From assembly GCA_002631855.1 (NCBI GenBank), contig NTLF01000022.1, forward strand, positions 28,204 to 92,203: a stretch of 64,000 bases of DNA, read 5' to 3'. Both the position numbers and the translations under genes were made by a program. Origin of the DNA: Zunongwangia sp. ESRF-bin46 (GTDB lineage: Bacteria > Bacteroidota > Bacteroidia > Flavobacteriales > Flavobacteriaceae). A model generated the notes under the pieces. That model ran no database searches. It was not told the origin of the DNA and saw nothing but the letters and a program-made list of their open reading frames with translations. Shown in pieces: positions 43,272 through 54,612 of the stretch (position 1 is its first letter; each line of letters starts with the position of its first letter).

Positions 43272-45464
43272 TTAATTAGCTACATCGCTAATAAACTTAA
43301 TTCGATAAAGACGCAATTCTTCTTCATCATAATCACCATCAAACTCTTCCATGGCTTCGTCTATCTTATCATTTTCTGCTTCTAGAAAATATTCGTGTAT
43401 TTCTTCTTGCTGATCTTCATCGAGTACATCTTCTAACCAATAGTCTATATTGAGTTTTGTACCACTATAAACTATGGCTTCCATTTCTCTTATAAAATCG
43501 TCCATATCCAACCCTTTACCATTGGCAATGGTATCTAAGGGTAGTTTTTTATCTACATTTTGAATAATATATAGCTTTAAGGCGCTATTGCTTCCTGTTG
43601 ACTTTACAACAAAATCATCGGGGCGTAGAATATCATTTTCTTCAACATACCGCTCAATTAAAGCAATAAAGCTTTTTCCAAATTTTTTCGCCTTGCTTTC
43701 CCCTACTCCATGAACATTGGATAACTCTTCTAAGGTTATAGGATATTTTAACGCCATATCTTCTAAAGAAGGATCTTGAAAAATCACAAATGGTGGCAAA
43801 TCCTTTTTGTCAGCGACTTTTTTACGTTCGTCCTTTAATAACTTGAACAAGTTTTTGTCGGCTGCTTCCCCAGATTTTTGATTGGTTACAATAGCATCAT
43901 CATTCGCTTCTTTAAAACTATGGTCTTCGGTCATCATAAAACTGGAAGGGGATTTCATAAAGTCTCTTCCCTTATCCGTTAACTTAACCACCCCGTAGGT
44001 TTCAATATCTTTTTTAATGTACCTTGCAACCAACAATTGGCGCAACAAAGCCATCCAGTAAGAAGGTTCTTTTTCTTTTCCTGTACCAAAAAAAGGTTGT
44101 GTGTCGGTTCGATGCGATTTAATCATAGCATTGGCTTTACCAACCAATACGTTTACTACTTCTTTGGCTTTATATTGCTGTTTGGTTTTTTCTACAATAC
44201 TTAATAATAACGCTACATCTTCTTTGGCTTCATGTTTCTTTTTTGGATAGCGCATGTTGTCATCCATATCACCACCTTCTCCAGTTTTATTATCAAATTT
44301 TTCACCAAAATAATGAAGTATGAATTTTCTACGGGAAATAGATGTTTCAGCAAACGCTACAACTTCTTGTAATAGGGCGTGTCCAATTTCCTGTTCGGCA
44401 ACAGGTTTGCCACTCATAAATTTTTCGAGTTTTTCAATGTCTTTATAGCTATAAAAAGCCAAGCAATGTCCTTCACCTCCATCACGACCTGCCCTACCGG
44501 TTTCTTGGTAATAGCTTTCAATGCTTTTAGGAATATCGTTATGTATTACAAACCGAACATCTGGTTTGTCTATACCCATACCAAAAGCGATAGTAGCCAC
44601 CACAATATCGGTGTCTTCCTTTAAAAACATATCTTGGTGCTTCACCCTTTTTTTAGCATCTAAGCCTGCGTGGTAGGGTACGGCCTTTAGACCATTTACT
44701 TGCAGGGTTTGGGCAAGTTCTTCTACGCGTTTTCGGCTTAAGCAATAAATAATACCACTTTTGCCTTCGTTCTTTTTAACAAAACGAATAATATCGGCAT
44801 CTACATTTTTGGTTTTTGGCCTTATTTCATAGTATAAATTAGGTCGGTTAAAAGACGCTTTAAAAGTATTGGCATCTTGAATACCTAGATTTTTTAAAAT
44901 ATCTTCCTGTACTTTCGGTGTTGCTGTTGCTGTAAGACCTATTATAGGGATATTATCGCCAATGCGTTCTATAATTTTTCGTAGGTTTCGATATTCAGGT
45001 CTAAAGTCGTGTCCCCATTCACTTATACAATGGGCTTCATCAATTGCCATAAAAGAAATGGTCTGTCCTTGCAGAAAGTCAACATATTCATCTTTTGTAA
45101 GTGATTCTGGTGCGACGTAAAGTAATTTGGTAATACCATTTGCGATATCACTTTTTACTTTTTTAACCTCGGTTTTATTTAATGAAGAGTTTAGTACGTG
45201 AGCAATTCCTTCTTCCGAAGAAAGCGAACGCAACGCATCAACTTGATTTTTCATTAAAGCTATTAAAGGCGAAACTACAATGGCCGTGCCTTCTTCTATT
45301 AACGCGGGAAGTTGATAACATAGGGATTTACCACCTCCAGTAGGCATAATAACAAAGGTGTTATTGCCACCAAGGATACTTTTAACAACTTCCTCTTGAA
45401 GTCCTTTAAAAGCACTGAATCCAAAATATCTTTTAAGTGCTGCGTATAATTCGGTATCGGTCAC
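43272..45464 (-). CDS. recQ: RecQ-family ATP-dependent DNA helicase
   Basis: 3'-5' helicase in recombination and repair. Walker A MPTGGGKS (residues 40-47), DEAH box (142-145) with HDFRPEYR, motif VI QETGRAGRDG (320-329), then winged-helix and HRDC regions (about 605-680) and an acidic C-terminal tail. The zinc-binding Cys residues normally found after motif VI are absent: AETSISRRKF and TGEGGDMDDN occupy those positions (375-403). At 730 residues it is longer than E. coli RecQ, as in other Bacteroidota. Confidence 0.93.
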   Translation of the reverse strand: MTDTELYAALKRYFGFSAFKGLQEEVVKSILGGNNTFVIMPTGGGKSLCYQLPALIEEGTAIVVSPLIALMKNQVDALRSLSSEEGIAHVLNSSLNKTEVKKVKSDIANGITKLLYVAPESLTKDEYVDFLQGQTISFMAIDEAHCISEWGHDFRPEYRNLRKIIERIGDNIPIIGLTATATPKVQEDILKNLGIQDANTFKASFNRPNLYYEIRPKTKNVDADIIRFVKKNEGKSGIIYCLSRKRVEELAQTLQVNGLKAVPYHAGLDAKKRVKHQDMFLKEDTDIVVATIAFGMGIDKPDVRFVIHNDIPKSIESYYQETGRAGRDGGEGHCLAFYSYKDIEKLEKFMSGKPVAEQEIGHALLQEVVAFAETSISRRKFILHYFGEKFDNKTGEGGDMDDNMRYPKKKHEAKEDVALLLSIVEKTKQQYKAKEVVNVLVGKANAMIKSHRTDTQPFFGTGKEKEPSYWMALLRQLLVARYIKKDIETYGVVKLTDKGRDFMKSPSSFMMTEDHSFKEANDDAIVTNQKSGEAADKNLFKLLKDERKKVADKKDLPPFVIFQDPSLEDMALKYPITLEELSNVHGVGESKAKKFGKSFIALIERYVEENDILRPDDFVVKSTGSNSALKLYIIQNVDKKLPLDTIANGKGLDMDDFIREMEAIVYSGTKLNIDYWLEDVLDEDQQEEIHEYFLEAENDKIDEAMEEFDGDYDEEELRLYRIKFISDVAN

Positions 45465-45510
45465 GCTGCTATTTAAATTTTAATTAGTAATAAAAGGAAG
45501 TAAAATTAAA

Positions 45511-45541
45511 TTGCCATAACACAGGAACAATTGTAATTTTG
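45511..45541 (+). promoter_or_regulatory. Promoter for the kdsD-tatC operon
   Basis: TTG (45511-45513), 20-base spacer, TAATTTTG (45534-45541) fits the Bacteroidota consensus. The leader to the TTG start codon of kdsD is about 105 bases. Confidence 0.55.
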
Positions 45542-45653
45542 CAACCAACAATGTAAAACGTATCTTTAAACAGATGTTTAAGCCAGTTAGTGCATTTTGC
45601 ATTTTCAATATACTAAATTCTGAAACAGTTTCAAACATTCAAAAGCTTAAAAT

Positions 45654-46619
45654 TTGAACAAAGAACAACAAATTATTTCTGTAGCAAGAAAAACCATAGA
45701 GACTGAAAGTGAAGCTATTGCAAATTTAGCCCCTTTAGTTGACGCTGAATTCGCTGCTGCGGTAGACTTTATTTTTAACTCACAAGGAAGGGTTATCATT
45801 ACCGGAATAGGCAAAAGTGCAAATATTGCCACAAAAATAGTTGCCACCCTAAACTCTACTGGTACACCCGCTATATTTATGCACGCTGCCGATGCTATTC
45901 ACGGTGATTTAGGCACTATCCTTAAAAATGATACCGTTATATGTATTTCAAAAAGTGGGAACACGCCTGAAATAAAGGTGCTCGTCCCACTAATTAAAGC
46001 AAGTGATAACAAGTTGATAGCCATAACCTCTAATAAAGATTCGTTTTTAGGTCAAAAAGCAGATTATGTTTTGCACGCTTATGTTGAAAAAGAAGCTTGC
46101 CCAAATAATCTTGCCCCTACAACAAGTACAACAGCACAATTAGTAATTGGTGATGCTCTGGCAATGGCATTATTAGATTTACGAGGATTTTCTAGCAAGG
46201 ATTTTGCAAAATTCCATCCGGGAGGATCTTTAGGAAAAAAATTATACTTGCGAGTAAGCGACCTTACTTCATTAAATGAAAAGCCACAAGTACATCCTGA
46301 CACCGAATTAAAAGATGTTATTGTTGAAATTTCAGAAAAAATGCTTGGTGTTGCCGCTGTTATTGAAAACGGAACGATTATAGGCATCATTACCGATGGC
46401 GATTTACGTAGGATGTTAAGCAAAATGGACAATCTAAAAGGGATAACAGCAAAAGATATTATGACCAAAAACCCGAAGAAAATTGAAAACGATGCGATGG
46501 CTGTAGAAGCCATTAAAACGATGGACGATTTTGGCATTACACAGCTATTAGCCGAAAAGGATGGAAAATACGCAGGTGTTGTCCACATTCACAACCTTAC
46601 TAAAGAAGGCATTATTTAA
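45654..46619 (+). CDS. kdsD: Arabinose-5-phosphate isomerase (KpsF/GutQ family)
   Basis: Converts ribulose-5-phosphate to arabinose-5-phosphate for Kdo and lipid A core. The SIS domain has GIGKSANIATK and ISKSGNTPE (residues about 50-115), and two CBS repeats fill residues about 205-320. At 321 residues it is typical. The start is a TTG: an in-frame TAA lies two codons earlier at 45648 and no ATG gives the full SIS domain. The stop overlaps the tatC start in TAATG. Confidence 0.92.
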   Translation: MNKEQQIISVARKTIETESEAIANLAPLVDAEFAAAVDFIFNSQGRVIITGIGKSANIATKIVATLNSTGTPAIFMHAADAIHGDLGTILKNDTVICISKSGNTPEIKVLVPLIKASDNKLIAITSNKDSFLGQKADYVLHAYVEKEACPNNLAPTTSTTAQLVIGDALAMALLDLRGFSSKDFAKFHPGGSLGKKLYLRVSDLTSLNEKPQVHPDTELKDVIVEISEKMLGVAAVIENGTIIGIITDGDLRRMLSKMDNLKGITAKDIMTKNPKKIENDAMAVEAIKTMDDFGITQLLAEKDGKYAGVVHIHNLTKEGII

Positions 46620-47458
46620 TGGCAAAACGACTTGAAAACCCCAACCCTGGAAAGGAAATGTCCTTCTTGGACCACTTAGAAGAACTTCGCTGGCATTTAA
46701 TACGCTCAACTGCTGCGGTGGTGATTGTTGCTACGTTAGCCTTTATTGCTAAAGACTTTATTTTCGATGTTTTGTTGTTTGGGCCAAAAAGTGCCAATTT
46801 CCCAACCTATCGCCTACTTTGTAAAGCAGCTCAATTTATAGGCATGGACAGTTTTTGTTTTGACGAATTACCGTTTCGTATTCAAAGTAGAACGATGTCC
46901 GGGCAATTTTCAGCCCATATTTGGACTTCGATCACTGCGGGGATTATTGTAGCTTTCCCGTACATTGTTTATGAGTTTTGGAAGTTTATCAGTCCAGGCC
47001 TTATGCCTAATGAGCGAAAAAACAGTAGAGGGTTTATTTTTGTAGCTTCGTTTTTATTTTTTATTGGTGTTTTGTTCGGGTATTATGTAATAACACCACT
47101 TTCTATCAACTTTTTGGGAAGCTACCGTGTAAGCGAAGAGGTTTTTAATGATTTTGATTTAAGCAGTTATATTTCATTAGTGCGCGCTTCTGTATTGGCC
47201 AGCGGGCTTATTTTTCAACTACCTATTGTTATTTATTTTTTAACTAAAGTAGGCTTGGTTACTCCTGAAGTATTACGCAAGTATCGCAAATTTGCACTGG
47301 TAATTGTATTGATTATTTCAGCAGTAATAACTCCTCCAGATATTGCCAGCCAAGTAATAGTGGCCGTTCCAGTGGTTATATTATATGAAATAAGTATTTA
47401 TATCTCAAAAGCGGTAATCCGTAAACAAAAAAAACAAGCTAAGAAAAATGGAAAATAA
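46619..47458 (+). CDS. tatC: Twin-arginine translocase subunit TatC
   Basis: TatC binds twin-arginine signal peptides and forms the Tat translocase core. SFLDHLEELRWHLI at the N-terminus and FEFWKFISPGLMPNERK are the family hallmarks, with six hydrophobic helices. At 279 residues it is long because of an insertion in the first periplasmic loop (LLFGPKSANFPTYRLL and SFCFDELPF), as in other Bacteroidota. The TAATG overlap couples it to kdsD; its end overlaps the next gene by 11 bases. tatA is not nearby. Confidence 0.95.
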   Translation: MAKRLENPNPGKEMSFLDHLEELRWHLIRSTAAVVIVATLAFIAKDFIFDVLLFGPKSANFPTYRLLCKAAQFIGMDSFCFDELPFRIQSRTMSGQFSAHIWTSITAGIIVAFPYIVYEFWKFISPGLMPNERKNSRGFIFVASFLFFIGVLFGYYVITPLSINFLGSYRVSEEVFNDFDLSSYISLVRASVLASGLIFQLPIVIYFLTKVGLVTPEVLRKYRKFALVIVLIISAVITPPDIASQVIVAVPVVILYEISIYISKAVIRKQKKQAKKNGK

Positions 47459-47801
47459 TATTGTAGAAGAATTCAATGCATATCGTTCAAAAATGAACGA
47501 CGCGATATTACAAGATAACAATAAGATTATCAAACGCATTTTTAACCTGGACACCAATGCTTTTTCTGAAGGAGCACTACCTAAAAAAACCAAAGAGTTA
47601 ATTGGCTTGGGTAATTCTATGGTATTACGCTGTGATGATTGCGTGCGGTATCATTTGGAAGCTTGCTATAAGCTTGATGTTACAAAAGAAGAAGTTGTAG
47701 AGGCTTTAAGTGTATCATTACTTATTGGTGGCACTATTGTAATTCCACACTTACGAAGAGCGTATGAATATTGGGACGCTTTAGAAAAGGCTTCAAAATA
47801 A
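47448..47801 (+). CDS. Carboxymuconolactone decarboxylase (AhpD-like) family protein
   Basis: A 117-residue CMD-family protein. CDDCVRYHLEACY (near residue 64) carries the CxxC and His typical of AhpD-like thiol-active members, so a peroxidase or redox role is more likely than decarboxylation. Its ATG lies inside the end of tatC (11-base overlap), so the three genes kdsD, tatC and this one form an operon. Confidence 0.88.
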   Translation: MENNIVEEFNAYRSKMNDAILQDNNKIIKRIFNLDTNAFSEGALPKKTKELIGLGNSMVLRCDDCVRYHLEACYKLDVTKEEVVEALSVSLLIGGTIVIPHLRRAYEYWDALEKASK

Positions 47802-47823
47802 TCAATTCTTTCTAGTGAAGGTA

Positions 47824-50184
<2,361 letters not shown>

Positions 50185-50195
50185 TTTACTTAAAA

Positions 50196-50228
50196 AGCCT
50201 TCAAAATAATTGAAGGCTCTTTTTTTTT
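50196..50228 (+). terminator. Rho-independent terminator after icd
   Basis: AGCCTTCAA-AATAA-TTGAAGGCT is a perfect 9-bp stem followed by CTTTTTTTTT. It begins 12 bases after the stop. The open frame from 50210 starts inside it, which rules out that start for the TonB receptor. Confidence 0.95.
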
Positions 50229-50254
50229 CATCAATCATAAACTCATCATTAAAC

Positions 50255-52615
50255 TTGAAAAAATTATTTTTATTCTACTTTTTTCTTGCTAGCATTTCTT
50301 TGTTTGCCCAAGAAAAATTCACCCTTAGCGGTACCGTTTCGGCAGTAGAAAGTGGCGAAACACTTATTGGAGTAAACATTCTTATTCCTTCATTACAAAC
50401 TGGAACGACTACAAACGAATATGGCTATTATTCCATAACGTTACCTAAAGGGGAATATGAAATTTTTTACAGCAACCTTGGTTTTGCTACCCAGCAAACT
50501 ACGTTATCACTTTCAGAAAATATTCAAAAGAATGTTTTTTTAGAAAATAGTACTGAATCACTAGACGAAGTATTGATAAAAACTGATGTAGAAGCACTAA
50601 ATATCCGAAAGCCCGAAATGAGCATTAACCGTCTTTCTGCAAACACTATCAAAAAAATTCCGGTTGTTTTGGGTGAGAAAGATGTTATTAAATCTATAAA
50701 ATTACTTCCCGGCGTTACGGGAGCCGGCGAAGGTTCTAGCGGATTTAACGTGCGCGGTGGAGCGGCCGATCAAAACCTTATTTTACTAGACGAAGCTACA
50801 CTTTACAATAGTGATCACTTATTTGGTTTCTTTTCGGTTTTCAATCCCGATGCCATAAAAGACCTTACACTCTATAAAGGCGGGATTCCGGCGCGATATG
50901 GCGGACGCGTTTCTTCTGTATTGGATATTTACCAAAAAGATGGAAGTAAACGTAAATTTGGTGCGACGGGTGGTATCGGCCTAGTAGCGAGTCGTTTGTT
51001 GTTAGAAGGTCCTATAAAAAAAGATACCGCTTCCTTTTTAGTCGGCGGTCGTAGCAGCTATGCTCATCTTTTTTTACCCTTGTTTGACAATGATAATGTG
51101 GCGTATTTCTACGATTTGAACACTAAAATCAGTTATAACCTGAATGAAAATAACAAACTTTTTCTCTCAGGATATTTTGGACGAGATGTTTTTGATATTG
51201 CCGATAGCTTTTCGAATAGCTTCGGAAATACGACTTTAAACCTACGATGGAATCATCTTTTTTCTGAAAAATTATTTTCTAACCTCTCATTAATCTATTC
51301 AGACTATTATTACGGCTTAGAACTGAGTTTCGTAGAATTTGATTTTGATAGCGGTATTCGAAATTTCAATCTGAAATACGATTTCACACATTTTCTATCA
51401 AATAACATTGAATTGCGCTACGGATTAAATAGTATCTATTATAAATTCAATCCCGGAGATATAAAACCTACTACCGAAAGTTCAGGAATCAACCCGTTTA
51501 AACTAACCGACAAATACGCTTTTGAAAATGCTGTCTACGCAGAAGCCGAAATAGAACTGACCGATAAACTTGCTATACAAGCCGGTTTACGACTTTCAAC
51601 ATTTAATAGATTGGGTCAAGATGAATTAAATATCTATGCAAACGATAATCCCGTTGCCTACGATGAGAATTTAGATATTTATCAAAAAGCAACGCCAATA
51701 GATACGGTTTTCTTTAGTAGAAGTGAAACCATAAAAAGCTTTGCTAATTTAGAACCGCGCTTTTCCGTCGCCTATCAATTAAACGAAACATCATCTGTAA
51801 AAGCCAGCTATAACAGGACGGCACAATACATTCATTTAATAAGCAACACCACCGCCCCTACCCCTTTTGATATTTATGCCCCAAGCGGAAAATACATAGA
51901 ACCGCAACTGGCCGATCAAGTAGCTGTAGGTTATTTTAAGAAGTTCAACAACTATTCTTTTGAAATTGAAAGCTTCTACAAAACCGTAGACAATCGGTTG
52001 GATTATGTAGATGGTGCCGATTTAATTGCCAACAATGCCGTAGAACAAATTTTGCTAAATGGTGAAGCCAGAGCATATGGATTGGAAGTTTTGTTCAGAA
52101 AAAACGAAGGAAAATTACAAGGTTGGATTGCTTATACGTTATCAAAAAGTGAACAACGCACACCCGGGAGAACACCTGAAGAGATTGGTATTAACAACGG
52201 ACAATGGTACAATTCCCCTTGGGATAAAACCCACGATATTTCCATAACGGCGCAATACGAATTATCTAACAAATGGTCTTTTGGTGCTAATTTTATCTTT
52301 CAAACTGGGCAACCTGTTACTTTTCCGAATGGACAATATGAATTTAACGACCTAACAATACCGGTTTACGAAAGCAGAAATAGCAGCCGTTTAAATAGTT
52401 TTCATCATTTAGATCTTTCAGCAACCTGGACACCGAAGCCTAATTCTACCAAAAGATGGAAAGGCGAATGGGTTTTTAGTATTTATAATGTCTACAATAG
52501 AATGAACGCGGCTTCTATTTCGTTCAGGGAAAACACTGATATTAATCGTAACGAAGCTGTTCGGCTATCTATTTTCGGTATCATCCCAGCGGTAACGTAT
52601 AATTTTAAATTTTAG
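50255..52615 (+). CDS. TonB-dependent outer-membrane receptor with CarboxypepD_reg-like domain
   Basis: Outer-membrane active-uptake receptor of about 786 residues. The start is taken as a TTG at 50255, which gives MKKLFLFYFFLASISLFAQ, a proper signal peptide; the frame is open from 50210, but that lies in the icd terminator. Then come a CarboxypepD_reg-like domain (LSGTVSAVESGETLIGVNI), a plug domain (IPVVLGEKDVIKSIKLLPG, GGAADQNLILLDEA) and a beta-barrel ending VTYNFKF. No SusD partner; a DUF4249 lipoprotein follows directly. Substrate unknown. Confidence 0.9.
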   Translation: MKKLFLFYFFLASISLFAQEKFTLSGTVSAVESGETLIGVNILIPSLQTGTTTNEYGYYSITLPKGEYEIFYSNLGFATQQTTLSLSENIQKNVFLENSTESLDEVLIKTDVEALNIRKPEMSINRLSANTIKKIPVVLGEKDVIKSIKLLPGVTGAGEGSSGFNVRGGAADQNLILLDEATLYNSDHLFGFFSVFNPDAIKDLTLYKGGIPARYGGRVSSVLDIYQKDGSKRKFGATGGIGLVASRLLLEGPIKKDTASFLVGGRSSYAHLFLPLFDNDNVAYFYDLNTKISYNLNENNKLFLSGYFGRDVFDIADSFSNSFGNTTLNLRWNHLFSEKLFSNLSLIYSDYYYGLELSFVEFDFDSGIRNFNLKYDFTHFLSNNIELRYGLNSIYYKFNPGDIKPTTESSGINPFKLTDKYAFENAVYAEAEIELTDKLAIQAGLRLSTFNRLGQDELNIYANDNPVAYDENLDIYQKATPIDTVFFSRSETIKSFANLEPRFSVAYQLNETSSVKASYNRTAQYIHLISNTTAPTPFDIYAPSGKYIEPQLADQVAVGYFKKFNNYSFEIESFYKTVDNRLDYVDGADLIANNAVEQILLNGEARAYGLEVLFRKNEGKLQGWIAYTLSKSEQRTPGRTPEEIGINNGQWYNSPWDKTHDISITAQYELSNKWSFGANFIFQTGQPVTFPNGQYEFNDLTIPVYESRNSSRLNSFHHLDLSATWTPKPNSTKRWKGEWVFSIYNVYNRMNAASISFRENTDINRNEAVRLSIFGIIPAVTYNFKF

Positions 52616-53425
52616 ATGATGAAGAAATTTTTAATAGGTATTATTTGCCTCGGAATATTAACTTCATGTGAAGAAGTGGTCGATGTAGATTTAAATGAAG
52701 GAAAACCAAAGTTGGTTATTGATGCCGAAATCACTAAAAATATTGAAGATAATTCTTCTGTTGCACGTGTTAAGCTTAGCACCACAGTTCCGTTTTTTGA
52801 TAATGAGATAAATCTTGTAAATGATGCTACGGTTACCATCACAGATGAAAACGGTACAGTCTTCACTATAGAAAATACTTCAGAAGGAATATATGAATAT
52901 CAGGATTTTAACCCGCAATCTAGTACAGATTACACGCTTGAAGTAGTTTATAACGACGAAGTCTATTCGGCTACTGAGCAACTGCAATCTGTCGTTCCAT
53001 TAGAATTTGTAGAACAACGAAACGACGGTGGATTTGATGGAGAAAGCATTGAACTAAAAGCCTTTTTTACCGATCCCGCTAACATTGAAAATTATTACTT
53101 TTTTGAAGGATTATCTTCCAGAGGCAATGTCTACGATGCTTTTGATGATGAGTTTTTTGATGGGAACCCCATTTTCGGTTTCTATGTGGTTGATGATTTA
53201 GAAACGGGAGACGAAGTAACTTTTTACTTGCATGGCGCTAATGAGCAATTCTATAACTTTATGTTTATTTTATTGCAACAGGGAAGCGATGACAGCGGCG
53301 GTCCATTTGAAACCCAACCCGCTACCGTTCGAGGTAATCTCGTGAATGAAACAAACCCAGATAATTTTCCATTGGGCTATTTTCGTATTTCTGAAACTTC
53401 TATTTTAAATTATACGGTACAGTAA
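52616..53425 (+). CDS. DUF4249 lipoprotein, partner of the TonB receptor
   Basis: A 269-residue lipoprotein (lipobox ILTSC, Cys18 from the first ATG; a second ATG follows one codon later). CEEVVDVDLNEGKPKLVIDAEI after the Cys and the beta-sandwich with VNDATVTITDENGT are DUF4249 features. The ATG is directly after the receptor stop. DUF4249 proteins usually pair with such receptors, perhaps as a surface ligand-binding part. Confidence 0.92.
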   Translation: MMKKFLIGIICLGILTSCEEVVDVDLNEGKPKLVIDAEITKNIEDNSSVARVKLSTTVPFFDNEINLVNDATVTITDENGTVFTIENTSEGIYEYQDFNPQSSTDYTLEVVYNDEVYSATEQLQSVVPLEFVEQRNDGGFDGESIELKAFFTDPANIENYYFFEGLSSRGNVYDAFDDEFFDGNPIFGFYVVDDLETGDEVTFYLHGANEQFYNFMFILLQQGSDDSGGPFETQPATVRGNLVNETNPDNFPLGYFRISETSILNYTVQ

Positions 53426-53449
53426 AAACGCTAGTAATTGTAAGTATTG

Positions 53450-53457
53450 TAACTTTG
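53450..53457 (+). promoter_or_regulatory. Possible -7 promoter element before murQ
   Basis: TAACTTTG matches TAnnTTTG but ends 4 bases before the murQ ATG; no -33 TTG is at the right distance. It would give a leaderless transcript. A similar layout is seen before the gene at 7640. Confidence 0.35.
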
Positions 53458-53461
53458 CAGC

Positions 53462-54274
53462 ATGACCTTTAAAAAAATAACCGAAGCAGATTCTCATTAC
53501 GATCATCTAGAAAAGATGAGTGTTTCTGAATTGTTACATAACATAAACAAAGAAGATAAAACGGTTCCCTTAGCGGTTGAAAAAGCTCTTCCAGAAATAA
53601 CCATGCTAACTGAAATTGTTTCAAAAAAACTAAAAAACGGAGGTCGCCTTTTTTATATTGGCGCTGGTACTAGCGGACGATTAGGAATAGTAGACGCCAG
53701 TGAATGCCCACCTACTTTTGGAGTCCCTCATGGAATGGTAATCGGCCTGATTGCTGGTGGTGACAAAGCCATTCGTGATGCGGTGGAATTTGCCGAAGAT
53801 TCTGAAAACCAAGGTTGGGACGACCTTAAAAGTCATGATGTTTCAGAAAAAGATGTGGTAATAGGCATTGCTGCCTCAGGGACTACCCCTTATGTAATTG
53901 GCGCATTAAAAAAATGTAACGAAACTAATATTGCTACCGGTTGCATTACCTGTAACGAAGGAAGCCCATTAGCAACTACAGCTAAATTTCCGGTAGTAGT
54001 AATTGTCGGACCTGAATTTGTAACGGGAAGTTCTCGAATGAAAGCCGGTACTGCTCAAAAATTAGTATTGAACATGATTTCCACCGCTGCAATGGTTCAA
54101 TTAGGACGTGTAAAGGGCAATAAAATGGTAGATATGCAATTGAGCAATAATAAGCTGGTTCATCGAGGTACTAAAATGATTATGAGCGAATTGAATATTT
54201 CATCGGAAGAAGCTTCAAAACTATTACAACAACACGGAAGTGTCCGAAAAGCTATAAAGAATTACAAAAATTGA
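53462..54274 (+). CDS. murQ: N-acetylmuramic acid 6-phosphate etherase
   Basis: Splits MurNAc-6-phosphate into GlcNAc-6-phosphate and lactate for wall recycling. SIS fold with GAGTSGRLG (near residue 66), SECPPTFG, GIAASGTTPYVIGAL and FVTGSSRMKAGTAQK are the signature motifs. At 270 residues it is normal for Flavobacteria. Its end overlaps the next gene by 4 bases. Confidence 0.96.
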   Translation: MTFKKITEADSHYDHLEKMSVSELLHNINKEDKTVPLAVEKALPEITMLTEIVSKKLKNGGRLFYIGAGTSGRLGIVDASECPPTFGVPHGMVIGLIAGGDKAIRDAVEFAEDSENQGWDDLKSHDVSEKDVVIGIAASGTTPYVIGALKKCNETNIATGCITCNEGSPLATTAKFPVVVIVGPEFVTGSSRMKAGTAQKLVLNMISTAAMVQLGRVKGNKMVDMQLSNNKLVHRGTKMIMSELNISSEEASKLLQQHGSVRKAIKNYKN

Positions 54275-54513
54275 AAGACACCAACCAAAAACATACCAAT
54301 AAACAGTTTCTAATAAAAGGTCTAAAACGGCTCGCAGTAGCCCTACCGTTATTGGTTTTAACCACCTATCTTTTCACTTTCGCCTTTTTAAATAAAGAAA
54401 CAATCCCTTTATACATCGTTTTACCGCTCGCCATTCTTGCCATGGCAGCAACAATTTATCTTCTTTTTAATGGGATAAAATGGATATTAAGTGCTCTTTT
54501 TGGCAAAAAATAG
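54271..54513 (+). CDS. DUF6095-like small membrane protein
   Basis: An 80-residue protein with two membrane helices (VALPLLVLTTYLFTFAF and IVLPLAILAMAATIYLLF) around a short loop, resembling the DUF6095 family found next to murQ in Flavobacteria. It starts at TTG (54271), overlapping the murQ stop by 4 bases, so it is translationally coupled. Function unknown. Confidence 0.8.
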   Translation: MKDTNQKHTNKQFLIKGLKRLAVALPLLVLTTYLFTFAFLNKETIPLYIVLPLAILAMAATIYLLFNGIKWILSALFGKK

Positions 54514-54612
54514 TGCTAACATTATTATATCCTGTTTCTAAATAAGGCTCAGAAAACTTGTCTGCGCTACATTAAAAATACTTTTATACCTTTATGTATA
54601 GATTGCATTGGT

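Noticed and set aside
50210..50254. Longer N-terminus for the TonB receptor
   Set aside because: The extra 15 codons start inside the icd terminator stem; the TTG at 50255 gives a normal signal peptide.
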